From positions 26,924,622-26,988,621 of the forward strand of contig CM058041.1 in assembly GCA_030169165.1 (NCBI GenBank): DNA of 64,000 nt, given 5' to 3'. A program made the position numbers and the translations under genes. The notes under the pieces were generated by a model, which saw only the letters and a program-made list of their open reading frames with translations, searched no databases and was not told where the DNA came from. Positions 50,568 to 62,721 of this stretch are shown piece by piece. How positions within the stretch are numbered: position 1 is the stretch's first letter; the number at the start of each line of letters is the position of its first letter. This DNA is from Centaurea solstitialis (Eukaryota; Streptophyta; Magnoliopsida; Asterales; Asteraceae).

Positions 50568-53500
50568 AAGTCTTAAAGGACAAAGCCTACCAGGAACTCT
50601 CCCACCGGAACTCGTCAAGCTCCGCTACCTTGATAATATGTACGCTGATCTTTTCTTGGTTTTTATTGTTCGTTAAATTTAACTTCGGATATCTGACTTG
50701 TGATATATATATATATCTCATTCCTACAGAGACTTAGCCCGCAACCTTCTCAGCGGCCCTATCCCTCGAGAATGGGGTTCCATGGAACATATTCTAAACA
50801 TGTACGTCTTTCTTTCACTTGTTTTTTGTTTATTTTTTAAATGTGGAGTATGTTATATGGTGATGTTTAAAATGGTGTACTTTTAAATGTTTGCAGTTCT
50901 CTCCTCGGGAATCGTTTAAGTGGAACAATCCCAAAGGAACTTGGAAATCTTACCAGACTCACAACTTTGTAAACTTCAAATGATCTGTAAACTCTTTTAA
51001 TTTTATTGTAAATGTTAACTTTTTGTAATTTCCTTTTGATGTTTATGGTTTAAATCCTGTTGTATCCGTAGAACTGTGGAGGACAATCTGATGTCTGGAA
51101 GAATTCCCGAGGAGCTTGGGAACATTTCGAGCCTCCAGAGATTGTAAGACTTCATGAAATCTTTTGGTATTGTTGTTGATGCTTCTCGTGTCTCATTATC
51201 CCATCGATCATGTATATGAGTGCTTGTTTTTTTTATCGTAGATTTCTGAACTCCAACTATTTTACTGGGGAGTTGCCTCCATCGTTTGCAAACCTGATCT
51301 ATTTGACGGACTTGTGAGTTCTACCTGGTTGGACTTTGTTATTCTTTATTTGGCCCGACAAAACTGACAATTTTATTTCTATTCCCTTTTGCAGTCGGAT
51401 TAGCAGTAACAATTTCTCTGGGAAGATTCCCGACTATATAGGGGGATGGACACGTCTTGGTTTATTGTGAGACCTTGTTTAATTTTCCACTTCTTGTATA
51501 GTTGTATATAGCAACCATATTGAATTAAAATTCCTAAATGGCAGAAATATTCAAGCCAGTGGATTGGAGGGGCCAATACCTCCTAGCATTACTCAATTGC
51601 AAAGTTTATCAGACTTGTCAGTAATCTCTGATGTATCATCTATATGATTTTGCATGCAATTTTGGTCAAGTAAATGTATTGATCGACTGAATAATGAGAT
51701 GCAGGAGAATCAGTGACTTGAGGGGACCAGAAGCACCTTTTCCATCCTTTACTACTCAATCTTTCAAGAACCTGTGAGTTGAATCACTTTGTGACGCTAT
51801 TTCATAATAGACCTTTGCCAGGTTGTCTTTTAATGCATTCTAAACTCAATCTTTCCAGAATCTTGAGGAGTTGCAATCTAATCGGCGAATTGCCAAAATC
51901 CTTTGGTACCCTTGCATCAGAAAATCCGAATGTCTTGTTAGTAATTCTTACCTTTTCCTCTACTTATCCATGTTATGAAGGAAATCTCTTTGCAATGACA
52001 TAAGCTATAGAAATTGTTTGTGTTTCTTGCCAGTACGTTATGTTAAACAGAAGAATATAAGTAACTAGGTTTTCGTGTTTTTTGTGTTTGAATGTGCTTA
52101 TACATTTTGAGCACATCCACAATGCTAATGCATTATGATATGTGCTAGTTTTGAGCACATCCACAAGCACTCAACCTTGCACTAGCAAGGTTGAGTGCTT
52201 GACACATAACTGAAAAAAATTAACATGAGAGTTATATTTCCCACTTAACTTAATAAAAGAATCTTGTGTGTTTTTATTAAAGCCTAACAGCCAATTTGTG
52301 ACATCCAGCGGTGTAAGGACCCTTAGATTTTTTTGTCAATGTGGCCAAATACTGGAAAGCAAGGGTGCTAATGTATAAGATTACTAAAGCCTAAAAGCAA
52401 AAAAGGTTAGTTTAGTAATTAATCTGAATACAACAGAATGATGAAGAAATATGTTTAGTGATTTATATACCAAATAGAGGCGGTAGAAAACAAAGCATTA
52501 TAATCAGGAGCTCACGTTCATACTATATGGATACCAAATCCTTGTAAAACATAACATTAGAAAAGTAGTTAAAGTTTCTGTCTTTTTAGAAGCATCATCA
52601 TCTTATCTCTAACAAATAGGTGTATTGCATTATTTTATAGTCATCTTTACCTATGACCTATTTTACTTTCTTGATGGAAATATACCCTTTGCATCACCCC
52701 ATTTCCATATAGAAAGGGGGGATACTTTGAATCTATAACCAAATCATAATGTAACACCCAAAAACTTCAACTGTCAACAAAATAAATTGATGTCTTCCAA
52801 CAATTTAACAAGATCCAGTTACATAACTCTTGGGGGAGGCTTTTGACTCCAAGGAAAGCTTAAGGAAAGCGAGCACTCACACCATCTCAGTTTTTATTCA
52901 AGCTACATACTCATTGTTTCTCTGTATATTCAATATCCTTCAATGAACTACAAGGTGTAGACTCTGGAAACTAATAACAGTCATAACTACATTTTTGATC
53001 CTTGTTTATCACAAACAAAATAGTCATCTCCTTTTAGAAGCTTTTAGAATGATTTGTGTCTGATAACAGACAGTGGACATAGAATGGCAAGAAGCAAGAA
53101 TTTAATTTGTCATGGTACTCTGACCAGTCACTAGACAAGGCAAGGCATCATATATTTGGAATAAATTGGTGGCAAACATAGAGGTTATAAAAGTACCATG
53201 TGTATGAAGATTCCCCATTTTCGCATGCAGTGGGAATGCCATAAAGCTCAAACTTGTTCAAATCGATCAGCTACATAATCCATCATGAGTTGGTCTGTTA
53301 GGCATTATATAAACCACAAATCGTTACATGAAACAATGACAAATCTTGTTTAAGGCTAGGTTACTAGGTATAGACTGGGACAAAGTTTGAACTAGAATAT
53401 TAGCCGAAATATATAAGGCATGTATTTCGGCTAATAGTCTGGAACTAACATCCCAAAAGCGAGAACAACAGACAAGGGATAGGCGGATAGCTATATACAA

Positions 53501-55982
53501 ACCTGTGACAACAGTGAGTTTTTAGCCGACAACCACTTGATTCAAGAATCTTATATATTATGCATGATTTCTATAATTGACAAGTGGCAAGGCCTACTAG
53601 TGTCATGCTCATGTAGAGGTTCATATCCTTTTTATTTCTTTTGGATTTGAAGAATATGTTTGTTTATTGCTCAAACTGACTTTTAACATATATTCTGATG
53701 TGAAGTTCTGAGGTGATATTCTCTTTCGATGAGTTGAAAGTGAAACAAAGTTGAAGAAATGGTTACTTTTGATTAGACTAATCTGAATATCGGTGCAATA
53801 AGTATTTGGACCTTGGTGTATTTCAGGAACTTATGATTCAAATGCTTGTGTGTTAAGAAATTACTACTAAATTGAGATATTATTTTCTTAATTTTGTATT
53901 TGGTTTTACAGTTATAATTTCAGCAGATTTCACATTGCATTGTTTATGTTGCTGTTTCAGCGACTTCAGCTTTAACAAGCTTAATGGATCCATTCCTGTG
54001 GGGTTCTCTGATCTACGAGAAGCAAACTTTATGTAAGAACTTCATTTTAAAAGTATTGCTATCTCACGTAATTCTTTCCTTCACTTTGACTGGCCGTGGC
54101 CGATGTAGCATCTTGTAAGCAACAGCACTATAATTTAATACTCTATGACGCCAGATGTATTTTATAAGACAGATGGAACTATCTAATTACTTTATGATTT
54201 GAGGTTCTTATTATTGAAGATCTTAATATAACTGCAAAGTTATCCTTCTACTTGCGGCTATATAGTGGCTAAAATATCTTCCGCTGTTAATTGAACATAC
54301 CTCTTGCACTAGCAAGGTTGAGTGCTTGACACATAACTGAAAAAATTAACATGAGAGTTATATTTCCCACTTAACTTAATAAAAGAATCTTGTGTGTTTT
54401 TATTAAAGCCTAACAGCCAATTTGTGACATCCAGCGGTGTAAGGACGCTTAGATTTTTTCTCAATGTGGCCAAATACTGGAAAGCAAGGGTGCTAATGTA
54501 TAAGATTACTAAAGCCTAAAAGCAAAAAAGGTTAGTTTAGTAATTAATCTGAATACAACAGAATGATGAAGAAATATGTTTAGTGATTTAGTGATTTATT
54601 TAACAAATAGAGGCGGTAGAAAACAAGCATTATAATCAGGAGCTCACGTTCATACTATATGCTTGGTTTGTCTTTCATATCATTATTACCGACATTCAAG
54701 CTATAATGGTGACGCCTTACGAGTTCTATTATTTTGATTTTTCAGTTATCTTACTGGAAACTTGCTATCTGGAAGTGTGCCTTCCTGGATACTTGAGAGC
54801 GGAAATAATATGTGAGTATGTCTACTGCAAAACTTGTACAAGTTGTGGTATATTGTGTTTCTCATGCTCCTTTAGCATCCCTCTTCTATGCCTCCCTTTG
54901 CTATGTTTTGGTATGTTTTCACAATTATCAGTTCCATGGTGAATACACAACTCTAACAAATCACTCCTTTACTCAAGTAATTAGTTCTCCGATCAATAGC
55001 TCCCTACAACTCTCCTGACTTCACTATCCAGCATTCCAGCTTATTGAACTTCACTATCCAGCTTAATGTAATTTAAGCTTTTAGATGGAATGACAGCTTA
55101 TTAAACTTCACTATCCAGTTTACTGAAAACACCTTCTCTTCTATATATAGCCTTATCAATCTTTCTCCAACCCTCCTACATGGAGAAAGAAGTCGTGTTA
55201 CAAAAATAAGAAACATGACTTCTAGACGAGTTTTTGTTCAATTGTATTGTTGAACATGAAAAAGTTCAGTTGAACACTTTTTAAAACAGAACATTTGACT
55301 CTTATCCTTTTTTCCCCTTGATTTTTCCAATTATGTGAAATTTAAGATGTAATTTGTGTTTGTGATATATGGAATATATATATATATAAGATTGGTGTCT
55401 GCTTTATTCTGATATAATTTATTCCACCATGTTGACTATTATGCTATTGACCGTGTGCCAGCCTTGCGACTTTTGGTCGAATCAAATATACTTCCTGGTA
55501 AAAGACTATAATCATGTCGATATCTCCATTGATTGAACAATACTTTATCTAGCTTTCATATAGGGAGGTTCTTCCCACTTCAGAGACACGTTAAATACAG
55601 TCCTTGTTTGGTTGTAGAACATAACAATTTATGTTGTGGTTTTTCTTGCAGTGATCTGTCATATAACAAATTTACATATGAAAGCTCACGAGAGGATACG
55701 TGCCAGAAGCGGGATACGTAAGAGTGACTCCATCTTTCTCAAAAGTATAAACTCCTAAGTAGTTTTTATACCACCTAAACTTGTGTTTCGTGTTGTTTCT
55801 TGTAGAAACTTGTTTGCTTCTTTTTCAACGGATAACATGTCGTAAGTTTCTGTGTCATGAATTGTTTTATCCAAATAAATATTTGGCTATGCTCTTTTCA
55901 GTGTGTCATGCTCTTTTTTTCTTGTATAACTATACCAGTAAACAGGTCTCATGCTTGGGGGATGATTTTGTTTGCCCAAAAA
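50568..55982 (+). CDS. RLK2 exons 3-16: leucine-rich repeat block
   Basis: Repeats such as LKGQSLPGTLPPELVKLRYL, LSGPIPREWGSM and SGRIPEELGNISSLQRL, one per exon of 66-78 bp. Exon 11 is 78 bp, two residues longer than in RLK1. In exon 16 the RLK1 acceptor position has lost its AG; the AG six bases downstream (55937-55938) restores the frame with two residues fewer. Introns 11 and 12 are enlarged (51937-53960, 54033-54745) and contain a pair of direct repeats. Confidence 0.82.
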
Positions 55983-58900
55983 GTAAGTTACATATTATTT
56001 CTCATATGTCAGTAAATTAATATGGCGTGTTTATTCTGATTCAATTTATACAAGATTTGTTGATGATGTTCTTAAGGCATAATTCATTGATGATATAAGC
56101 GCGAGAAATCACATATAGATAAGGCCTTAGGAGTTAGGATACAACAAACTCACTAATGCTTACAAGATTATCTTTTATTTATCATTCTAGATCTTGTTTA
56201 TATACATTTAGCTCAAAGCAATTGCACTAGTTATGGAGAAACACCTGTCATTGCTATGGACTGATAGTTAACTAGGGATGTTTTTAGTCCACAAAGTTCC
56301 TTATGACTGTGACTTAGCCAAAGAATTGATTGCTCACAATGGCATCAGATTCTCTGTCGGTAAATCACTAGCCCATCTGTAGGCATGTTCACATTCTATG
56401 ATTTCTGCTGGGTTTCCATCTTTATCTCAGATTGATATGCTAATGCATAGACTTCCTAATTCTACTCTTGGATTAGATTTCACCTCATTGTATATCAACT
56501 GTGGTGGACACCAACAATCAGTAGACGATGGAAAGAAAATATATGAAGCTGACTTGGAACCAGGTAGTGCTACACGTTTTTTTTCACCCGAAAGTCACTG
56601 GGGATTTAGCAATACCGGTAACTTCTTGGATGATAAACTCCGCGACAGTTACATGGAGAGAAATCGTTCTAGGGGTTTGGTGAGCAACCCTGAATTGTAC
56701 AACAATGCAAGAGCCTCAGCCTTATCTTTGACATATTACGGATTCTGTATGCATAATGGAAGCTACAATATAAGCCTTCATTTTGCCGAGATCGTTTTTA
56801 CTGATGATGGAACATATAGCAGCCTTGGGCGGCGTGTATTTGATATTTATATTCAGGTACATCCTCATAGATATATCAACTATTGTTTCTGAATTGGAAA
56901 TATCCACTATAATATCAAATATTAAACTTGAGAATTATCTGGATGGGCTGTTAATGCCATGGTAAAACCAGAGGCTTATGTCAGTTTTTTTGTAAAATAT
57001 TTAGTACAATGATCAGAGCTAACCAACTTCTTTTAATCCCCCCCCCCCAACTTCTTATACCGTGTGTAGGATTCAAATAAATTATTTTTCTTGGCAGCTT
57101 AATTGTTTAATGTTAATAATAAATGGTTGGTACTTTATAGCGTAAGCTGGTGGAGAAGGATTTTGACATCAGTTGTAAAGCTGGTGGGTTCGGGAAACCG
57201 TATGTGAGCACTTATCCTGTAGATGTTACCAATACATTGGAAATTCGACTCTATTGGGCTGGAAAAGGGACGACCAATGTTCCATTTCGAGGATATTATG
57301 GTCCTCTTATTTCAGCTATCTCTGTGGATCCAAGTAAGCTGCCAACTGTCTATGAGTTTTGTGATTGGTTGTAGATTTGCCAAAATGACTAGACTCTTGT
57401 TGAGTGCAAGTTCAAATTGGTTTATGATGTGCAAAATAGGAACCCTGTGCACAAATAATAGCACTCTAAGAATACCATAAAATTTTATTTTTGGTTGAGC
57501 AAGTTCACATTATTCTTTTTCTTTTGCAACTCTATAAGTCATCCTTCACCATTATTCTCATGGATTATTTTAATTACTCAGATTATCCTGTTCCAAAAGA
57601 ACATGGAACAGGAAATGGAGACGCCGTGTCTAGAGGGATTTTGGCTGGAATTGTGGTTGGAGCAGTTTGTACCGTCATCCTAATTCTTGGAGTTTTATGG
57701 TGGTGGGGTTGTTTAAAATGCAGAGATACTATGGACTTAGGTATTTATGTGCCAAATCGATATTCTTTTTGGATTATCTTTCCCAAGTTTTTTACATGTT
57801 CCCATTGTCGTTTGACAGAGCTGAGTGGCGTCACTTGCTCATTTACATTGAGGCAAATTAAAGCTGCAACAAACAATTTTGATGATGCTAATAAGATTGG
57901 AGAAGGTGGTTTTGGCTCTGTTTATAAGGTAATTTACTACTTCTCTTCGATCACGGAATATTGAACAAGTTTTCTACTATCCGAGAAACCAATATTGTCT
58001 TTTTCATGAAGGGTGTATTGCCGGATGGCACCTTAATAGCCGTGAAACAGCTTTCTTCCAAATCAAGGCAAGGAAATAGAGAGTTTTTGAATGAATTAGG
58101 CGTGATATCTGCTTTGCAACACCCACATCTTGTGAAGCTGCATGGATGTTGTATCGAAGGAAACCAGTTGTTGCTAGCGTATGAATACATGGAAAATAAC
58201 AGTCTTGCCCGTGCTCTGTTTGGTAAGGCGTACACATTTCATTCCTTAAATGTTTTCCGGAATTCGTTAGGTTATGTTACTTCTATTCTTTTCCAAAATC
58301 TTGACTCTCAAGGTAGTAATAAAAGATCTTTAAGTGGAATACATTAACCATAACGAACTCAATATATCCCACATGGAAATGGCATCGAGGGGGGTAGGAT
58401 AAAGGTAGAGAGGCCATGTCTGTAAAGACCTCTGACTTGCAAAAGAAAAACAAAATACAACATGAGAAATAGGAAAAACTAAAACCACTCTTGTATGATG
58501 TCTACCTTATAAATTGAAGGGCCTGAAGAATGGCAGTTGGAACTTGATTGGCCAACAAGATACAGGATCTGCATCGGTATAGCGAGAGGGATGTCTTTTC
58601 TCCATGAAGAATCAAGATTGAAGATTGTGCACAGAGACATCAAAGCGACCAATGTCCTGCTCGATAAGGATTTAAACGCCAAGATTTCTGATTTTGGTTT
58701 GGCTAAGCTTGATGAAGAGGACAGCACCCATATAAGCACCCGCATTGCTGGAACTTAGTGAGTCCTTTATATGCCACTTTACACCATGTTTGCTATAATT
58801 GATAGGTTTCAAAGACCACTTCAAGATTTCCCTTTTTTTTACAATTTTCAGTGGGTATATGGCTCCTGAATACGCATTGCGTGGTTACCTCACGGATAAA

Positions 58901-59468
58901 GCCGATGTCTATAGCTACGGCATCGTTCTTCTAGAGATCGTAAGCGGGATGGCTAACACCGTTGACCGGACAAAGGAGAATCAGTTTATTCTTCTTGATC
59001 GGGTAACTGACATGAACCTTTTCCAACTTATAAACTTGAATTTATTCATCATCTTTCTCTTGCCGCTTTCTTTAGGCGGTTGCATTAAAAAACGAGGGTA
59101 ATTTGATGGAGCTAGTTGATCCGAGGCTGGGTACAGACTACGACGTCCAAGAAACGATGGTAGTTATAAATCTCGCTTTGTTGTGCACTACGATCTCTCC
59201 GACCAACAGGCCCACAATGTCAGCAGTCGTTAGCATGCTCGAAGGAAGAATAGTTCCGCAGGAAGTTGCTGTTGAACAAAGCGTCTCGATGCCTGAAGTG
59301 GATCACGAGAAAATGATGAAGCAACTCGTGGCTATAGACAAGAGCGAGATCAAGCAAGTGTCGATCCCGTACACTGATTCGAGCACTTCTGCTCCCGATC
59401 TGTACCCGGTTGATGGTTTCAGTGAATATCTACAGAAGAGAGACAACGATGCGAAGAAGTCATCTTAG
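50568..59468 (+). CDS. RLK2: LRR-malectin receptor-like kinase, exons 3-24
   Basis: Paralogue of RLK1 with the same exon plan: 50568-50639, 50730-50801, 50897-50968, 51072-51143, 51242-51313, 51395-51466, 51545-51616, 51705-51773, 51859-51936, 53961-54032, 54746-54811, 55652-55717, 55806-55841, 55939-55982, 56477-56856, 57141-57333, 57582-57740, 57819-57928, 58012-58222, 58520-58757, 58852-59002, 59076-59468. From exon 3 on, all phases agree and no stop interrupts 2770 bp of coding sequence. It keeps the C-terminal tail that RLK1 lost. Its first two exons are damaged, so it may be a pseudogene with an intact kinase, or may use another 5' end. Confidence 0.8.
52164..52201. repeat. Perfect 17-bp inverted repeat in RLK2 intron 11
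   Basis: CAAGCACTCAACCTTGC (52164-52180), loop ACTA, then GCAAGGTTGAGTGCTTG (52185-52201). It would fold into a strong hairpin. The direct repeat below starts inside it. Confidence 0.9.
52176..52529. repeat. ~355-bp direct repeat, copy 1 (intron 11)
   Basis: Nearly identical to 54303-54661, from CTTGCACTAGCAAGGTTGAG to CACGTTCATACTATATG, with a few substitutions and an 8-bp GTGATTTA duplication in copy 2. The two copies flank exon 12. Confidence 0.85.
52530..53820. other. Remainder of RLK2 intron 11, unclassified
   Basis: About 1.3 kb with no RLK1 counterpart (RLK1 intron 11 is 222 bp). No TIRs, LTRs or coding frame recognised. Probably an inserted element of which the direct repeat is part. 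Confidence 0.4.
54303..54661. repeat. ~355-bp direct repeat, copy 2 (intron 12)
   Basis: Second copy of the repeat at 52176-52529, in the same orientation, lacking the first hairpin arm. Confidence 0.85.
56477..57333 (+). CDS. RLK2 exons 17-18: malectin domain
   Basis: Exon 17 (56477-56856) reads FTSLYINCGG, then YNNARASALSLTYYGFC, YNISLHFAEIVF and GRRVFDIYIQ. Exon 18 (57141-57333) reads RKLVEKDFDI, LEIRLYWAGKG and GPLISAISV. All landmarks of the RLK1 domain are present. The acceptor at 56476 follows GGATTAG; the upstream ATG at 56398 belongs to the intron. Confidence 0.85.
57582..57740 (+). CDS. RLK2 exon 19: transmembrane segment
   Basis: Linker KEHGTGNGDAVSRG, then about 20 hydrophobic residues (LAGIVVGAVCTVILILGVLW) and a short basic stretch. 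Confidence 0.85.
57819..59468 (+). CDS. RLK2 exons 20-24: cytoplasmic Ser/Thr kinase with full tail
   Basis: P-loop GEGGFGSVYK, AVKQL, HRDIKATNVLLD, DFGLAKL, AGT-Y-GYMAPEYA and RPTMSAVVSMLEG are all intact. At the exon 22 donor the RLK1 GG|GT is changed, but A|GTGAGT still splices in frame and gives Tyr before GYMAPEY. The last exon (59076-59468) continues past VDHEK to a Ser/Lys-rich end (VSIPYTDSSTSAPDLYPVDG). It is a likely active RD kinase if translated. Confidence 0.88.
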
Positions 59469-59860
59469 GTGTGTCGTGCTTCTTATTGTTGAGGTCGATC
59501 ACACGTGCAATAAAGGAAATGAAAAATCGAGCATGATATTGTTATAACTTCTCTACTACTGTTTATGGTAGAGGTAAGATCTATATACATCATGTCCTCT
59601 TCGGACCTTGTTCTCAGTGGGATTTTATTTTCGTTTTAGTTTGGTTACGACTATGGTTGTCACAGGAGTTCTTAAATTACCATAAGACATATTTTGGCTT
59701 TTGAGATTAATGTAAGTCTTGTTCTTCGTCGTATGAATTATATAGCATATTTGTTATTATTTGATAGTCGTTTCTGACTTTCTGTAAAAGAATTTACATG
59801 GATATTGTCTTGCTATATATTGTTTTATAAGAAGTAAAATGGTGTTATCTTAGTTATCTA
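59469..59860 (+). other. RLK2 3' flank
   Basis: Aligns with the RLK1 3' flank over GTGTCGTGCTTCTTATTGTT and TGTAAAAGAATTTACAT, marking the 3' part of the duplicated unit. No other gene. Confidence 0.5.
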
Positions 59861-59864
59861 AAAC

Positions 59865-60147
59865 TACAAACCTGTAAATTTGAAATGATCCTTTATCCAG
59901 GTAATCGCTTACTGGTATCATTTATCTTACGATCTCTGTCAATTAAGCATGGAAACCACCAAGAATCTTACCCAGTAAGAGCCATAACAAGGACCGAGAG
60001 TCTTAACCGGTAAGTGATGGAAATGACTTTTACCCGGTAACAGCTTATCAGGATGAAGATGTTGACCAACAATCAATTTTGATGATCGAGAATGTTATAA
60101 GATAAAAAAGTGGAGACTAATATCTTTGCCGGTAATAAACGGCCCCT
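59865..60147. mobile_element. Degenerate Tourist MITE, CTTACCCGGTAAG family, copy 3
   Basis: Shares ACCGAGAGTCTTAACCGGTAAG, TTACCCGGTAACAGCTTATC and the right tip AATAAACGGCCCCTA with copies at 14720 and 15910. It sits downstream of RLK2 much as copy 1 sits downstream of RLK1. Confidence 0.5.
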
Positions 60148-60399
60148 ATGTTAAACAACATAATGAGTTAACAAATTAATAATCAACTTATTATCGGTAT
60201 AAAAAGTAATAGATATACAAGCTTCTAGGAATATATATGGTCGGTTAGTCTCATCGATTAAGCAACAACTCAGACCCATAAATTTATAAAATTGCTTTTC
60301 AGACCCATAGTTTAACTAACACGATTCCATAATAATTATTGTTGCTTAATGTTGCCTAGGGCATATGATCATGTAACAAATGTCATTTTCATTCGAAGG

Positions 60400-61230
60400 A
60401 ATTGTAGTTGTAACGATGACACCGTATCGTCCTATCCCACCGACCACCATGGCACCACCATTGTCATCATAACTACCATCCCACCCCGGCCAACCTAACA
60501 CCCCTCTATGACCCTACTTTCGTCATCAAACTATCACCCCCACCCGCATCCCAACCCACCAACAACATGGCATTACATTCATCGTAACAACTTCCAACCC
60601 TAACCTTTGCATATTGGGCCACCACTATCGTCATCATAGCTTCCACCCTACCCCTGCCTCTACCCCAACCCCAATCCGCTGACGCCATTGTTGTCATAGT
60701 TAAAGCTACCCCGTGAGGAAGGTGGGTTGTAGGTGCAAGGGTGAGTGGTAGTTGTGCTGACGACAATAATGGTACGAGGGAGGGGGTTAGCAGTTATGTC
60801 GACAACAATATTGTATTGTCTTGGTGGTACTTGGTGGTGGTGGGTCGAGGTGTGAGTTGTAACTATGACAGTGCCATAATGGTTGGTGGGATGAGAGCGG
60901 GAGGGGAGGGGTGCGGTACGTGGGAGTAATTGTTGTGATGAGTAACTATGACAACAATGACATGGTGATGATAGTTATGACGACAACAATAGTGGCATGG
61001 TTGGTCGATAGGGTGGTATTGGATAGACGGGCGATAGTTGTAGCGATGATAATAGTGGTTAGATAGGTGGTTGTGGGTGGGTGGTCGTGGCAGATGTGAC
61101 AAGGAAGGTAGTGAAATGGTAGTAAGTTTGGGGGTTACGGTAGCTTAGGGTTGGACCGGGTAGCTTTGTAACGTTTATGACGAGGACAGTGGGGTGGGGG
61201 GGGGGGGTTAGGGGTGGGGGCATTACAACG
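60400..61230. repeat. Large degenerate foldback, C-rich to G-rich
   Basis: The left half (to about 60690) is C-rich with repeated CACCATTGTCATCATAACTACC-type modules. The right half is G-rich with the complementary modules (GGTAGTTGTGCTGACGACAA, ATGACGACAACAATAGTGGC). Frames on either strand are low-complexity and not supported as genes. Ends are not defined. Confidence 0.5.
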
Positions 61231-61288
61231 AGTAGTAACATGATTGTGGTTGGGGAAGGACGTAGCCAATGTTGGTTAACTTAGATGT

Positions 61289-62033
61289 AGAGAGATCTGG
61301 AGTGGCAAAAAGTGATCCATCCACCTAAGCCAACCAAAATTGGCAGGTTGGTTGGAATTTTCAACCCATTTAAATAAATGGGTTCGGTTGGAAATTTTTT
61401 GGCCTAGCTATTTGTGACATGTTTTTAACCCAATTAAAATATTATATTATTTTATTTTATTTTTAATTAAATATCATTTACAATATTCTATAATATCTAT
61501 TTAAAATATTATATAATTCAATCTTATTCAAATATGAAGCGAAACCTTAACAAAACATGCAACCTCTCCATACAAACCGTTAACTATATCCTCCTAATCA
61601 TACTTCTTTTTCATACTGAAAAACCTAGTTGTTGTTGTATGCTAACTGACTATGACAACCATTTTTTCCGATGACAACTAAACTTCAAACAACTTATTTG
61701 CATTTGTTGTTGTGTTTGATTCAAACTTCAAAGAATTTATTCGCATTTGTGATTGTGTTTATTTAAGAAAATTAAAATTAAATGGATCAACTCCCTTTTA
61801 ACTCATATATTTAATAAGTTGGATTGAGAAAATCATAAATAAGTTAACTCGTTGTCATCCACACAACCAATTTAAGTTACAGGTTGAGTTGGGTTAAACA
61901 TCTCAATTCATTTAGTTAGATAGGTTTGGTTTGGTTTGGTTCAGATTTTCAAATTTCAATCAATTTAATAAATGGGTTATATTCGGTTCCAACCTAACAT
62001 GGCCCATTGCCTTTTGCAACCTGCAAGAGAGAT
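61289..62033. mobile_element. hAT-type MITE with perfect 8-bp TSD
   Basis: The element 61297-62025 (729 bp) has ends CTGGAGTGGCAAA and TGCAGGTTGCAAA. AGAGAGAT is repeated at 61289-61296 and 62026-62033. The arms contain AACCCATTTAAATAAATGGG-like inverted words. Non-coding. Confidence 0.65.
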
Positions 62034-62066
62034 GGAATTCAATTCCTATACTTATATTAAGGTATG

Positions 62067-62721
62067 ATGAATACTAGGGGTGTTCAAAAAAACCGAAAAA
62101 CCGTAAAATCGAACCAAACCGTATGATTCGAAACCGAGAAAACCGATACCCGAGCAACCCGTGACCCAAAAACCCGAAAATAAGGGTACCCACTAAGTCG
62201 CGGGTCGGGTTCGGTTCTTAAAATCTACTACCCGCGGGTACCGGCCCCGCTCCGTATATAATTAATTTAATAAGAAAAATATATTTATTAATACTTTATA
62301 ATAAAAAGTTACTAATCTAAAAAAAATCTTCATTACATACCGTGTTTTCTTCTTTCATCCCCTACTCCCGTTGGTTTGTTGGTCAAATTTAATCTAGATC
62401 ATATTTACATGCCCATATCGACGACAATCCTCGATACTTTTATTTTCATTTTTTGATATTTTTATGGTTAATTGTGTTAGTTTGTCATAAAATAACTTTA
62501 TTTTCTAGTATATATTTGTGTACATCAAAAAATTCGACAAAATGCGGGTACCCGTGAACCGAACCGTGGGTACCCGCTCTTTTTTTATTCGTTCAGTGCG
62601 GGTACCCGCCCCCGCACGGTTCGGTTTCGGATAGTAAAGTTAGGTACCCGCCCCGCATATATGGTTATCAAAAATCTCACTACCCGCCCCGCCCCGCCCC
62701 GTGAACACCCCTAATGAATAC
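62067..62721. mobile_element. hAT-type MITE with perfect 8-bp TSD, TAGGGGTG family
   Basis: The element 62075-62713 (639 bp) has ends TAGGGGTGTTCA and TAGGGGTGTTCAC. ATGAATAC is duplicated exactly (62067-62074, 62714-62721). The arms repeat CGGGTACCCG. Same terminal family as 44879-46534. Confidence 0.88.

Noticed and set aside
58741..58760. Broken splice donor in RLK2 exon 22
   Set aside because: Moving the junction one base (A|GTGAGT) keeps a GT donor and the reading frame.
60506..61241. Frames in the C-rich/G-rich foldback
   Set aside because: Low-complexity, present on both strands, no domain.
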